Assembly: GCA_900768685.1 (NCBI GenBank)
Contig: CAAGDX010000006.1
Coordinates: 52,923 to 116,922, forward strand
Length of the DNA: 64,000 nt
Source: Bacteroidales bacterium
GTDB taxonomy: Bacteria > Bacteroidota > Bacteroidia > Bacteroidales > Muribaculaceae
Reading direction: 5' to 3'
Shown here: piece after piece, positions 54,699 through 63,912 of the stretch
Position numbering within the stretch: position 1 is the first letter of the stretch
How the letters are laid out: the number at the start of each line of letters is the position of its first letter
Program-made: the position numbers and the translations under genes
Notes under the pieces: model-generated
Databases searched by the model: none
Told to the model about the DNA's origin: nothing
What the model saw: only the letters and a program-made list of their open reading frames with translations

Positions 54699-55541
54699 TC
54701 ACTTTTTTAGTTTAAGACAAGCCCATTTGTCAATTTGAGTGTCAAGGTTATAGGTCAGGTTGTTTTTTTCGGCAATTTCCATAATAACAGGGATATCCTC
54801 ATGATAAAAACCGCTGAGAATGATTTCTCCACCGCTTTTTACGGCTTTAGCGTATAAATGAAGGTCATTAGTGATAATATTCCGGTTGATGTTGGCAAGG
54901 AGAATGTCGTATGTAGGAATTTCAGGCAGTTTGGAAGCATCTCCGAGCATAACGTTTATTTCAGGGTGTCCGTTCAGTTTTACGTTTTCCACAGCATTGA
55001 CGTATGCCATTTCGTCTATCTCCACAGCATCAACCTTGGCACCTCTCATAGCAGCAAGAATGGCAAGAATACCGGTGCCTGTACCCATATCCATAAGTCT
55101 GAGTCCATCAAGATTTGTGCCGAGAAGCTGAGTTACAATTTGCGACGTAGTGGCATGATGACCTGTGCCGAAAGCCATTTTGGGGTCAATCACAATATCA
55201 TATTCACATTTAGGGAAATCCGTGTGGAAAGAACTGTGAATCACGCATTTGTCTGCAATCACAATAGGTTTGAAATAGTTCTTTTCCCATTCGCTGTTCC
55301 AGTCTTTACCCTCTATGAAAGTGTTTTTTATTGTGAAATTTACATCACTTATAGGGAATGCTTCAATCACGTTATTTACGCTGTCTTTATCAAATAATTC
55401 AGCCTTAACGTATGCCGTAAGTCCCTTTTCATCAGGCACAAAACTTTCGTAGCCTATATCGGCAAGAAGCGATGCAAGAATGTCTGTCACCACTTCCGAG
55501 CAGGGATTTGCATCTATGCGTATTTCTTGGTAGTCGTTCAT
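54699..55541 (-). CDS. prmA: Ribosomal protein L11 methyltransferase PrmA
   Basis: The 280-residue protein has an N-terminal substrate-binding ferredoxin-like part and a Rossmann methyltransferase domain. Motifs are PKMAFGTGHHATT, LMDMGTGTGILAI (SAM site), DAVEIDEMA and ILLANINRNI. These are diagnostic of PrmA, which trimethylates L11 using S-adenosylmethionine. It lies 4 bases after the uvrA stop, in the same orientation. Confidence 0.93.
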   Translation of the reverse strand: MNDYQEIRIDANPCSEVVTDILASLLADIGYESFVPDEKGLTAYVKAELFDKDSVNNVIEAFPISDVNFTIKNTFIEGKDWNSEWEKNYFKPIVIADKCVIHSSFHTDFPKCEYDIVIDPKMAFGTGHHATTSQIVTQLLGTNLDGLRLMDMGTGTGILAILAAMRGAKVDAVEIDEMAYVNAVENVKLNGHPEINVMLGDASKLPEIPTYDILLANINRNIITNDLHLYAKAVKSGGEIILSGFYHEDIPVIMEIAEKNNLTYNLDTQIDKWACLKLKK

Positions 55542-55545
55542 ATAT

Positions 55546-58392
55546 CTATTTATTTGCTTTTAGTTCATTTCGTAAAAATGGAGCGGTAGGTGAGGACAAT
55601 TCAGCCACCTCTTCAGGTGTCCCTGTTGCGATAATGCGTCCTCCGCCCATGCCCCCGTCAGGTCCCATATCAATAATGTAATCAGCACACTTAATCACGT
55701 CAAGGTTATGCTCAATCACAAGTACCGTGTTGCCTCTTTCCACAAGTTTATTTAGTACGGAGAGGAGTGTTTTGATGTCCTCGAAGTGTAAACCGGTGGT
55801 AGGTTCGTCAAGGATGAATAGTGTTTTGCCAGTGTCTTTCTTTGCCAGTTCCGTGGCAAGTTTTACTCGCTGATTTTCACCACCTGATAGAGTTGAAGAT
55901 GGTTGTCCGAGTTTTATATAGCCGAGACCAATATCTTGAAGCACTTTAATTTTGCGGAGAATAGTGGGCTGAGCGGCAAAAAATTCTACTGCTTGGTTAA
56001 TAGTCATATCCAGTACGTCTGCAATAGATTTGCCTTTATATCTCACCTCGAGTGTCTCTCTATTGTATCGTTTGCCGTTGCAAACTTCGCAAGGAATGAG
56101 TACATCCGGCAAAAAGTTCATCTCAATGGTTCGATAGCCGTTTCCATTGCAGGCTTCGCAACGTCCGCCTGCCATATTGAATGAAAATCTGCCCGGTTTA
56201 TATCCGCGAATCTTTGCTTCCGGTAGTGCCACAAACAGGCTGCGAATATCAGAAAAAACTCCTGTGTATGTGGCGGGATTACTTCGTGGAGAACGACCTA
56301 AAGGAGCCTGGTCCACTGTTATAACCTTATCAATGTTCTCAATTCCTTCTATTTTTTCGTATGCCAAAGGAGCTTGTGAAGAACGGTAAAAATGCTGGCT
56401 GAGAATTGGTTGCAGCGTGGAATTTACGAGGGTGGATTTGCCACTTCCGGAAACACCGCAAACGCAAGTAAAAGTGCCGAGAGGCAAACGGAAATCAATA
56501 TTTTTCAGGTTGTTACCTTTACATCCGCAAAGGTCAATAAAAAGTCCGTTACCCTTACGGCGATTCTTAGGTATTTCTATTTCTTTTTTCCCGTTTAGAT
56601 ATTGAGCTGTGAGAGTTTCTGTTTTCAGCATCTCATCCGGTGTACCTTGAAAGACTACGTTACCGCCGTACCTGCCTCCTTTAGGACCGATATCTACAAT
56701 ATAGTCTGCGTGGAGCATAATGTCTTTGTCATGTTCCACAACGATGATAGTGTTTTCAGCATCACGGAGTTTTTTTAGTGACGCAATAAGCTTATTGTTG
56801 TCACGCTGGTGGAGTCCTATAGATGGTTCGTCAAGAATATAGAGCACATTCACGAGTTCGCTACCCAGCTGAGTGGCAAGTCTTATTCGCTGGCTTTCAC
56901 CGCCGGAAAGTGTAGCAGAGCCACGGTTAAGCGAAATGTAGTCCAAGCCGACATCGCTTAAGAAACGAAGCCTGTGAGCGATTTCTTTTATAATCTCAGC
57001 TGCAATCATATTTTGCGAGGGAGAAAGGAGCGTGTTAGCGGAATTTATCCAATCAAGCAATCGTGTGATATCAAGGCGAGTGAGGTCTGCGATATTTTTA
57101 TTGCCGATAAAGAAATGGAGAGCTTCTTTTTTCAGTCTTGCTCCGCCACATTCCGGACAGGTGCAACGAGAGAAAAACTGTCCGCTCCACTTTTTTGCAG
57201 CACTGTCTGCATCCTCATCTTGCTGGAGTTCAATGTATTTAATCAGTCCTTCATACGTATGAAAATAACTTGAAGAAGATAGATTTTCGGATTTTATGTC
57301 AAGTCTCTCATCCGTGCCGTTAAGAATATCGGAAATACATTCTTCCGGCAGTTCGGAAAGAGGTGTATTCAGCGTTTTGCCGTATTTTTCGCAGATGGCT
57401 TCAATCTGAGAAAAAATGATGCTGCTTTTGTATTTGCCAAGAGGAAGGATTCCGCCTTGACGGATAGAAAGAGAATCGTCAGGAATGATTTTATTCCTAT
57501 CTACAATATTTATTTCTCCCAATCCTTTGCAGACCGGACATGCCCCTTGCGGAGAATTGAAAGAAAATGTATGTGGAGATGGTTCAGGGTAAGAAAGACC
57601 GGACACGGGGTCAATAAGAGTTTGACTGAAATGTCCTATTTTGTCATCTTCCATATCATACACCATCATATGCTTTTCACCGTGGCGGAGTGTCTTTGAA
57701 ACAGATTCAAGGAGCCTGTCTTTATCGGAGGCAGACACTCTGAGTTTATCTACTATCAACTCTATTGAGTGGTTTTTGTACCTATCGACTTTCATACCGA
57801 GAGTGATTTCACGGATTTCGCCGTCAACACGTACTTTCAGGAAGCCTTTGCGAGTGAGAGAGTCAAAAAGTTCCTTGTAATGCCCTTTTCTGTTTTTAAC
57901 AAGCGGAGCAAGGAGGAGAATTTTTTTGCCAAGGTATTTTTCCAGAATTAAATCCACGATTTTCTCTTCGGAATATTTCACCATAGGCTCACCGGTGATG
58001 TAACTTCTGGCAGTTGAAACGCGAGCAAAAAGGAGACGCAGATAGTCGTAAATCTCAGTGGTAGTACCCACCGTACTTCTCGGATTTCTGTTGACCGTTT
58101 TTTGCTCTATGGCAATAACGGGACTAAGACCTGAAATTTTGTCCACGTCAGGTCGCTCCAGTGCACCGAGCATATTTCGTGCGTAAGCGGAAAAAGTGTC
58201 GATATATCTTCTTTGCCCTTCCGCATAAATAGTGTCAAATGCGAGTGAAGATTTTCCGGAACCGGAAAGTCCCGTAATAACAGTGAGCTTGCCGTGCGGA
58301 ATGGTGACATCTATGTTTTTTAGGTTGTGAACCCTTGCACCGATAATATCTACACAGTCAAGTTTTTGTATGTCAATGGCACTTAATCGCAT
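55546..58392 (-). CDS. uvrA: Excinuclease ABC subunit A
   Basis: The 948-residue protein is full length. It has two ABC modules with Walker A GLSGSGKSS and GVSGSGKST, signatures LSGGESQR and LSGGENQR, and Walker B LYILDEPSIGLH and LFILDEPTTGLH. Zinc modules are at CTCPECGGARL and CEACNGNGY with CEVCNGKRY. It recognises DNA damage in nucleotide excision repair. Its start overlaps the lytic transglycosylase stop by 10 bases. Confidence 0.98.
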   Translation of the reverse strand: MRLSAIDIQKLDCVDIIGARVHNLKNIDVTIPHGKLTVITGLSGSGKSSLAFDTIYAEGQRRYIDTFSAYARNMLGALERPDVDKISGLSPVIAIEQKTVNRNPRSTVGTTTEIYDYLRLLFARVSTARSYITGEPMVKYSEEKIVDLILEKYLGKKILLLAPLVKNRKGHYKELFDSLTRKGFLKVRVDGEIREITLGMKVDRYKNHSIELIVDKLRVSASDKDRLLESVSKTLRHGEKHMMVYDMEDDKIGHFSQTLIDPVSGLSYPEPSPHTFSFNSPQGACPVCKGLGEINIVDRNKIIPDDSLSIRQGGILPLGKYKSSIIFSQIEAICEKYGKTLNTPLSELPEECISDILNGTDERLDIKSENLSSSSYFHTYEGLIKYIELQQDEDADSAAKKWSGQFFSRCTCPECGGARLKKEALHFFIGNKNIADLTRLDITRLLDWINSANTLLSPSQNMIAAEIIKEIAHRLRFLSDVGLDYISLNRGSATLSGGESQRIRLATQLGSELVNVLYILDEPSIGLHQRDNNKLIASLKKLRDAENTIIVVEHDKDIMLHADYIVDIGPKGGRYGGNVVFQGTPDEMLKTETLTAQYLNGKKEIEIPKNRRKGNGLFIDLCGCKGNNLKNIDFRLPLGTFTCVCGVSGSGKSTLVNSTLQPILSQHFYRSSQAPLAYEKIEGIENIDKVITVDQAPLGRSPRSNPATYTGVFSDIRSLFVALPEAKIRGYKPGRFSFNMAGGRCEACNGNGYRTIEMNFLPDVLIPCEVCNGKRYNRETLEVRYKGKSIADVLDMTINQAVEFFAAQPTILRKIKVLQDIGLGYIKLGQPSSTLSGGENQRVKLATELAKKDTGKTLFILDEPTTGLHFEDIKTLLSVLNKLVERGNTVLVIEHNLDVIKCADYIIDMGPDGGMGGGRIIATGTPEEVAELSSPTAPFLRNELKANK

Positions 58393-59354
58393 ACCCAGTT
58401 TTTGTTAAACACTTCTTTTTTCTGCTTCTCTCTGCTGAGTGCATCAGCATTTTTAGGAAGTTTTATTATATATTTTTTGCCGCTTTTGTCCGGAAGATTT
58501 TTGCTTCTAATCCAAGGATTAAGTTCTTTTAGCCATTGGTATGAGGTGCCGTGCTTTTCAGCCCATGCAGGAAGGTCTTCAATAGTTTCCGTTACTTCCA
58601 CCGTAGTGGTTTCAATAGGGAAATATAGCTGTGAGGAATTGATGACAAACCCGAAATCTGCCGGGTCTTCCATAATTATTTTGGTGGCAAGAATGCGGAA
58701 CATGTATCGTGACGTCTCGCGATTCAGGTATAGGTCAAATGACGAGGATTGACCTTGTGCAGACAGTTCCGTGTCTATTCTTGTAAGACCTGCATTATAA
58801 CTTGAAGCAACGCTTTCCCAGTTGCCATATTTTCTATATGCCTTTTTGAGGTATTTGCAAGCAGCCTCGGTGGCTTTTTCAATATTGTATCTTTCGTCAA
58901 TGTCGCTGTTCACCTCAAGTCCGTATTCTTTGGCTGTAGAGGGAATGAATTGCCATATTCCGGCAGCCTTTGCGGGAGAGTAGGCGAGTGGGTCAAGTGT
59001 ACTTTCCACACAAGCGAGGTAAAGTAAATCCGTAGGTACTCCGTTTTTCCTTAGAATAGGTTCAAGTATCGGGAAAAGCTTGTTTGCACGTTTTATCATC
59101 AATAGCGTAGTGCCGTGAGTGTATGTCATAGCAGTCAATTCTCGGTCCAGACGTTCATACATATCGGCACGGTCAAAACTGATAGTTTGTCCGGCAAAAG
59201 TAACCTCTTCCGGCAGTTTCGGGCTTACTACTTCCACTTGGATTCTTCTGCCGTCGCTGTTTTTAACTTCCAATTCTTGTGCTGTGACACAACTGTGAAT
59301 TGCGAATGCTGATACTAATGTTGCAATAAATTTAATATTGTTTAGTGATTTCAT
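58383..59354 (-). CDS. MltD-like lytic transglycosylase
   Basis: The 323-residue protein has an N-terminal export signal; HSC at 20-22 could be a lipobox or cleavage may follow VTA. An SLT domain (about 85-245) has catalytic E117 in CVESTLDP, then AGIWQFIPSTAKEYGL and SSYNAGL. A C-terminal region (about 255-315) resembles a LysM-like peptidoglycan-binding fold. It cuts murein glycan strands with 1,6-anhydro product. It is co-transcribed with uvrA by overlap. Confidence 0.9.
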   Translation of the reverse strand: MKSLNNIKFIATLVSAFAIHSCVTAQELEVKNSDGRRIQVEVVSPKLPEEVTFAGQTISFDRADMYERLDRELTAMTYTHGTTLLMIKRANKLFPILEPILRKNGVPTDLLYLACVESTLDPLAYSPAKAAGIWQFIPSTAKEYGLEVNSDIDERYNIEKATEAACKYLKKAYRKYGNWESVASSYNAGLTRIDTELSAQGQSSSFDLYLNRETSRYMFRILATKIIMEDPADFGFVINSSQLYFPIETTTVEVTETIEDLPAWAEKHGTSYQWLKELNPWIRSKNLPDKSGKKYIIKLPKNADALSREKQKKEVFNKNWVCD

Positions 59355-59371
59355 TATAGTATGATATAAAC

Positions 59372-60718
59372 TTATTCTATTGGTTCTTCAGTTGAAGCAC
59401 CTGTACCGACGCTTTGTTTGCTGTTTATGATATTTATGTCACCGGAAAGGTCATATTTCTTACCGTCTGAGCCTATTGCCTTGATAACATAGTAATAAAC
59501 GCCTGATGGAACGAGTTTTCCACCTTTTTTGCCGTCCCAACCATGTGCAGGGTCGTTGAAAGAAATAATCTCATTTCCCCAGCGGTTGAAAATATGACAT
59601 TCAAATGAGACTATAGACTTATAACTGACTTTCCAAATATCGTTGATGCCTTCACTTCCTCCCGGAGAGAATGCATTAGGGCAAAGCAACTGAGATTCGC
59701 CTATAAAAATCTCATACACATCAGAGTATGCGTAACACTCTCCGGCTGCGTTAGAAGCAACAAAACGGACGTATGTAGTGCCTGCTTCCGTGAACGTCTG
59801 AGTAAATTCAAGTTCATTTACTCGCATATAAATATCCTCAAACTCTGCAGTATTGGAAAATTGCCATTCATGGAAAATTGCAGCATCTGTTATAGCAGCG
59901 GTAAACGTGATATCAGCAGGAGCCGAGCCACCGAGAGATGCTTCCACGGTCTGTTCATTGTCCGGTTTTTCCTCATCCGGCTGTTCTGCACTGCAAGTAG
60001 CGGCGACGGCAGTTGCGGATAGAGTCTCAGATGTCACACTCTCCGCCATTCCCCACTGTTTGAGAAATCTGTCAGCAGTAACAGTGAATTGAGTGTCACA
60101 GAGTGGTGCAGCAACATGGATAGTGCCTGTTGTACTTTCAATATTTTCCGTAACTTCAGTTATAGTGTAGTATTTTCCTTCTTCCACATAGTCCATAGTG
60201 TGATATGTTACCTCTATTTCTCGTGAAAGTTCTATTGCACGACCATTTATGGAATAATATTTTATCGGTTCCAGATTTCCGTTGATAACAATGGAAGCAC
60301 GGTCACATTCTCCTTCGTCCATACGAGGCGTAATGGACTGTATATCAGCAATGTGGTTTGAATAATTTACAATCCAATAGTAATGCGGACGCGTTCCTTC
60401 CGTGATAATGAAACCTATGTCTTCCTGAGGCAAGGTGACGGAATAATTATTCCCGGTTTTTGTCACGCCTGTCATATCTGAAGCGAAACCTCCTCCACGA
60501 CTGTCAAATTTCTGCCATGTTACGGCAGAAGACCCGGCTTGATATGTCACAGTGACAGGAGCACCCGGATATACGACGTAAATCTCGTCAAGCCCGCTAT
60601 TTGAATCCGGTTTTATGCTTATAGCGCTATTTGTCAATCCGCTGAAAGTGAGACCTGCATTTGCTATAAGTGCAGTACCTAATAAAAGTGTGCTTAAAAA
60701 TATTTTGTGTAATCTCAT
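59372..60718 (-). CDS. T9SS type B (gliding-motility C-terminal) secreted protein
   Basis: The start is set at ATG 60718, which begins the signal peptide (MRLHKIFLSTLLLGTALIANA); a further ATG 48 bases up overlaps the promoter box. The 448-residue protein has PKD/Ig-like regions (about 20-350) and a C-terminal domain NAFSPGGSEGINDIWKV, FNRWGNEIISF and GVYYYVIKA. This is the CHU_C / type B T9SS sorting signal, usually processed with a dedicated PorP/SprF-like partner. No such partner is encoded in the window. The binding partner or substrate is unknown. Confidence 0.87.
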   Translation of the reverse strand: MRLHKIFLSTLLLGTALIANAGLTFSGLTNSAISIKPDSNSGLDEIYVVYPGAPVTVTYQAGSSAVTWQKFDSRGGGFASDMTGVTKTGNNYSVTLPQEDIGFIITEGTRPHYYWIVNYSNHIADIQSITPRMDEGECDRASIVINGNLEPIKYYSINGRAIELSREIEVTYHTMDYVEEGKYYTITEVTENIESTTGTIHVAAPLCDTQFTVTADRFLKQWGMAESVTSETLSATAVAATCSAEQPDEEKPDNEQTVEASLGGSAPADITFTAAITDAAIFHEWQFSNTAEFEDIYMRVNELEFTQTFTEAGTTYVRFVASNAAGECYAYSDVYEIFIGESQLLCPNAFSPGGSEGINDIWKVSYKSIVSFECHIFNRWGNEIISFNDPAHGWDGKKGGKLVPSGVYYYVIKAIGSDGKKYDLSGDINIINSKQSVGTGASTEEPIE

Positions 60719-60741
60719 ATCTATCGTTTTACTATTATCTG

Positions 60742-60749
60742 CAAATTTA
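60742..60749 (-). promoter_or_regulatory. -7 box for the type B T9SS gene operon
   Basis: TAAATTTG on the minus strand, 24 bases before the ATG at 60718. It supports that start over the one at 60766. Confidence 0.55.
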
Positions 60750-60784
60750 CTATTATTTTCCCACATATAGACCTACAATGAATG

Positions 60785-62230
60785 TTAATTATTCTTCAAA
60801 CTCTTATACAAGAGCAAGGATGTGACAAAAGAAACACATACTGTCAATGATATACATGCTGTTTGAGAAATATCAGAAACATAAACTGCAAGTAAGCAGA
60901 TACTTGTTGTTGCTACTAAATACAACCAAGTACGGAATTCAAGTCTGAACCTATATTTTATAAAATAGAAATAACCGATTAGAATAGTGTAAGCGGCATA
61001 CCATGTGATATATGCATATCCCCAACCAATGATTCCGAATTTTTTGAAGAATAAAATGTGAGTGACGATGAAAATGATGCTGCTTAAAACTTCTGTTATT
61101 ATATAGTCTTTTCCATTTCCTTTTGCGAGAATTGTGTATGCCATACACCATGAAACAGCCTTAAATATTGTGCCGAACATAGCCCATTTCATATATGGCA
61201 ATATCGGACAAAATTCATTTGAATATAGTAAAGAAACAAAAAAATTGTCAAATGAAAGATATATGCAAATTAGAGGGAGTAGTACAATTAATGCGATTTT
61301 TGATTCTCCACTCACATGCCTGCTGACTTCCGTTTTAGAGGAAACTATTTTGCACAAACGGGGATAATACTCATATCCGATTGCGGCAAATAGGAGTGCG
61401 GCATAACGGTTTATAATTGTGTTGCCGGCATTAAAAAGACCTAACTCATTGATTGAGGTATTATTGCAAAGCCAACCGATATAAATATAAGAAGCCAAAA
61501 CACTGCTAAAAAGTGATATTGTCATAATAAATCCAAGACGGATAAAAGGCAATCCTTCTTTAATCACTTCTTTTATTGGCGGAATCACCTCAGGTTTAGG
61601 CAATTTTTTGCGATAATATGCAGTAGCAATGGCATTTGCGACAGTGTATGCCAGAATAGAAGGTACTATACTTGCAAGTCCTAACCAATAATATAACCCT
61701 ATTGAAGCAATTGCACCGAAAACAGCACCCCAAAGCATTGACTTTGCAAGTGACTTCAAATCGTCTGTACCTTGCATTATTATTTGCCATCCGCTTTGTA
61801 CTGAACAAAGGAATGTAGCTAATGAAAGGAGAGAGAAATGTAGGGTATAGTCTTTGTTGCCAAATGAATATTGACTTAACCATGGTGCTGCAAGAAGAGT
61901 AATAATTGCCCCGACAACACCTAAAAGCCAAGACCAACGGAGCACTATATGTGCCATTTTGTGCAGTTTTTCTGCAGTGTCGGCTTTCGCAACATCTCTC
62001 AGTGCGGATTGGCGGATAGATAACTGTGTAGATGATGTAAGCAAGTCCAATGCATTATTAAAAACAGCGAGTAAACCAACACCTTCCGTTCCTAAAATAA
62101 CTGCAGCGAATTTGTTTCTAACAAGAGAACAAATTATCTGTATGGACTGAGTGCCGCCGAAGATGCCTAAAGCTTTCAGTATCCGTTTGTTTATATTAGT
62201 TTTGGATTCTTCCATTATCTTCTTAGCCAC
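60785..62230 (-). CDS. Wzx-like polysaccharide flippase
   Basis: The 481-residue protein has about 14 transmembrane helices and the MATE/Wzx fold, with N-terminal FGGTQSIQIICSLVRNKFAAVILG as the family start. It should flip lipid-linked oligosaccharides across the inner membrane, probably for O-antigen or exopolysaccharide. No glycosyltransferase genes lie beside it. Its start overlaps the EnvC-like gene's 3' end by 16 bases. Confidence 0.85.
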   Translation of the reverse strand: MAKKIMEESKTNINKRILKALGIFGGTQSIQIICSLVRNKFAAVILGTEGVGLLAVFNNALDLLTSSTQLSIRQSALRDVAKADTAEKLHKMAHIVLRWSWLLGVVGAIITLLAAPWLSQYSFGNKDYTLHFSLLSLATFLCSVQSGWQIIMQGTDDLKSLAKSMLWGAVFGAIASIGLYYWLGLASIVPSILAYTVANAIATAYYRKKLPKPEVIPPIKEVIKEGLPFIRLGFIMTISLFSSVLASYIYIGWLCNNTSINELGLFNAGNTIINRYAALLFAAIGYEYYPRLCKIVSSKTEVSRHVSGESKIALIVLLPLICIYLSFDNFFVSLLYSNEFCPILPYMKWAMFGTIFKAVSWCMAYTILAKGNGKDYIITEVLSSIIFIVTHILFFKKFGIIGWGYAYITWYAAYTILIGYFYFIKYRFRLEFRTWLYLVATTSICLLAVYVSDISQTACISLTVCVSFVTSLLLYKSLKNN

Positions 62231-63672
62231 TCTTCGGGGTTGAGTTTTACGTTATCTTTAATAATTTCAAAATATAGCAGACTGTATTCAGGGTCATCAG
62301 GGTCAATGCGTAGTGTTCCGATTGCTTGTCCGAGTTTGACCTTATCGCCTTTGCTAACTTTGTAGCCATACATATTTTTATACACAGTGCTATATTCGCC
62401 ATGATTTATGATTATAGCTGCTCCTTTACGTGTTATTGCAGTTACTACACCATCACAAACGGCTCTCACGGTAGCACCGGGTGTGGTAGAAATGGAGATG
62501 CCATAGTTATAAAACTTAAGTTTGTTTGTGAGCTTTTCTTCACCGAAATGGCGAACGATTCTACCTTCAGCAGGGTAGGGAAGTTTGCCTTTAAGGTTAG
62601 CAAAGTCCCCTGTAACAGTTATTTTGGGCTCTTGTCTGCTTTGCGAGTTAGTGTCCTCTATTTTGGGTTGCGGCTTTGGTGCTGTTTGTTCAGGTTTTGC
62701 CGGTTCCTGATGCTGAGGTTTTTGAGGTTCTTTAGGCTTGGCTTTATCTTTTTTGTTACCCTGTTTTTTCTTACTGTCTTGTTTTTTCTTTTCTGCTTCT
62801 TCTTGTTCTTTTTTCTTTTTTGCTTCTTCTTTCAGTCGCTTTTCTTCCAGTTCTTTAGCCTTTCTGATAGAGTCTTGACGCAATTTTTCTTTACGCAACT
62901 GTTCTTCTCTTTGCCTTTTTTGCTCTTCGGCAATAAGTTTATTCAGTTCATCTTCAAATTCTTTTTCTTCCTGAACACGGCGTTCATATTCCTTCTCCAA
63001 AATTTTTTGTTCCTTTTTGAGAGAATCCACAATTTCTTCAGCCTTGTCACGCTGCTCCTGAAGCGAATTAAGTTCCGTTTCCAATTCTTTTAGGAGTGCG
63101 ACACGAGATTCCTTAAGTTCTTCCATTTCACGCTTTTTTGCTTCAAGTCTGCTTTTCAGCTTTTTTAATTCAGCAGATTTTTGTTTCTGCCATTTGGAAA
63201 TACGTTTAACGGCTTGAATCCTTTTGTATGCTTGCGAAACGGATTTTGCAGAGAAGATGAAGGCAATATCAGACGTTGCATTTCTATTTCTAAGGTATGT
63301 TTTTTTAACCACGGAAGCATATTTTGCTTGCATTGCGGAGAGACGACTGTCCAATAGTTCAATAGAGTCGTTCAAAATTTTAATTTTTGCATCAATAGCG
63401 TCTATTTCATCATTGATTTTGATGACTTTGTTTTGGCGTTCTTTGATATCCGCTTTTATGCGTGCCAGTTCGTTTATTTTAAACTTTACTTCCTTTTGTT
63501 TTTTCTCAACGTCTTTTTTTGACTGTTTTTTAGCCTTTTGTGCGTTGCTCTTTTTTGTTTTTGCCTGTTCTATTTTCGGTTTTTTAGATGTTTTCTTAGC
63601 TGCGTATGTTGTATCGAAGCATGTAAATGCCACGACAAACAGCAGTAATATAGCAGAAAACTTTTTTAGCAT
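62215..63672 (-). CDS. EnvC-like murein hydrolase activator (degenerate M23 domain)
   Basis: The 485-residue protein has a signal peptide (FDTTYA), a coiled coil (about 25-280), a Lys/Glu-rich linker (about 280-350) and a LytM/M23 fold (about 370-485). The zinc ligands are missing: the usual HxGxD reads YNYGIS and the HxH site reads LYFEI. Like E. coli EnvC, it is therefore likely to activate an amidase rather than cut murein itself. Septal localisation is plausible. The partner amidase is not identified, although an Amidase_3 protein is encoded at 50.3 kb. Confidence 0.87.
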   Translation of the reverse strand: MLKKFSAILLLFVVAFTCFDTTYAAKKTSKKPKIEQAKTKKSNAQKAKKQSKKDVEKKQKEVKFKINELARIKADIKERQNKVIKINDEIDAIDAKIKILNDSIELLDSRLSAMQAKYASVVKKTYLRNRNATSDIAFIFSAKSVSQAYKRIQAVKRISKWQKQKSAELKKLKSRLEAKKREMEELKESRVALLKELETELNSLQEQRDKAEEIVDSLKKEQKILEKEYERRVQEEKEFEDELNKLIAEEQKRQREEQLRKEKLRQDSIRKAKELEEKRLKEEAKKKKEQEEAEKKKQDSKKKQGNKKDKAKPKEPQKPQHQEPAKPEQTAPKPQPKIEDTNSQSRQEPKITVTGDFANLKGKLPYPAEGRIVRHFGEEKLTNKLKFYNYGISISTTPGATVRAVCDGVVTAITRKGAAIIINHGEYSTVYKNMYGYKVSKGDKVKLGQAIGTLRIDPDDPEYSLLYFEIIKDNVKLNPEEWLRR

Positions 63673-63691
63673 TATTGATTGATAAGAGCTT

Positions 63692-63705
63692 TAAGAGCCT
63701 GTTTC
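63692..63705. repeat. Copy of the 14-bp repeat also found at 29.8 kb
   Basis: TAAGAGCCTGTTTC is identical to 29798-29811. It lies 19 bases upstream of the EnvC-like start codon. Confidence 0.6.
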
Positions 63706-63747
63706 ATAAAGAGAGTTAAAAAAATGAGGTCGCAGATTTTTGAATGA

Positions 63748-63805
63748 TTTTTGTCCTGAACTGAAGGAGCTTAGCGAGCTAAGTGACTGAAGTGAAGGGC
63801 AAAAA
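63748..63805. repeat. Long hairpin in the right-end intergenic region
   Basis: Outer arms TTTTTGTCC and GGGCAAAAA (one wobble) enclose a perfect inner hairpin CTTAGC-GA-GCTAAG (63770-63783). The intervening arms contain a direct ACTGAAG repeat. It is not a classical terminator and has no gene. Confidence 0.6.
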
Positions 63806-63912
63806 GCAACAAAAAGATGCGATACTTTGGTATTATTTATATTTTTTATATTTGCCATTTTCTATTTTGAAATTTTTATTTCATTAACATTTCTTTTAGC
63901 CTGCTCTGCCAT

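Noticed and set aside
60719..60766. Upstream start codon for the type B T9SS gene
   Set aside because: It would put 16 polar residues before the signal peptide and overlap the TAAATTTG promoter box.
62326..63093. A 255-codon plus-strand open frame
   Set aside because: It is antisense to the Lys/Glu-rich linker of the EnvC-like gene, whose AAG/GAA codons read as Phe/Leu/Ser on the other strand; no promoter or protein-like composition.
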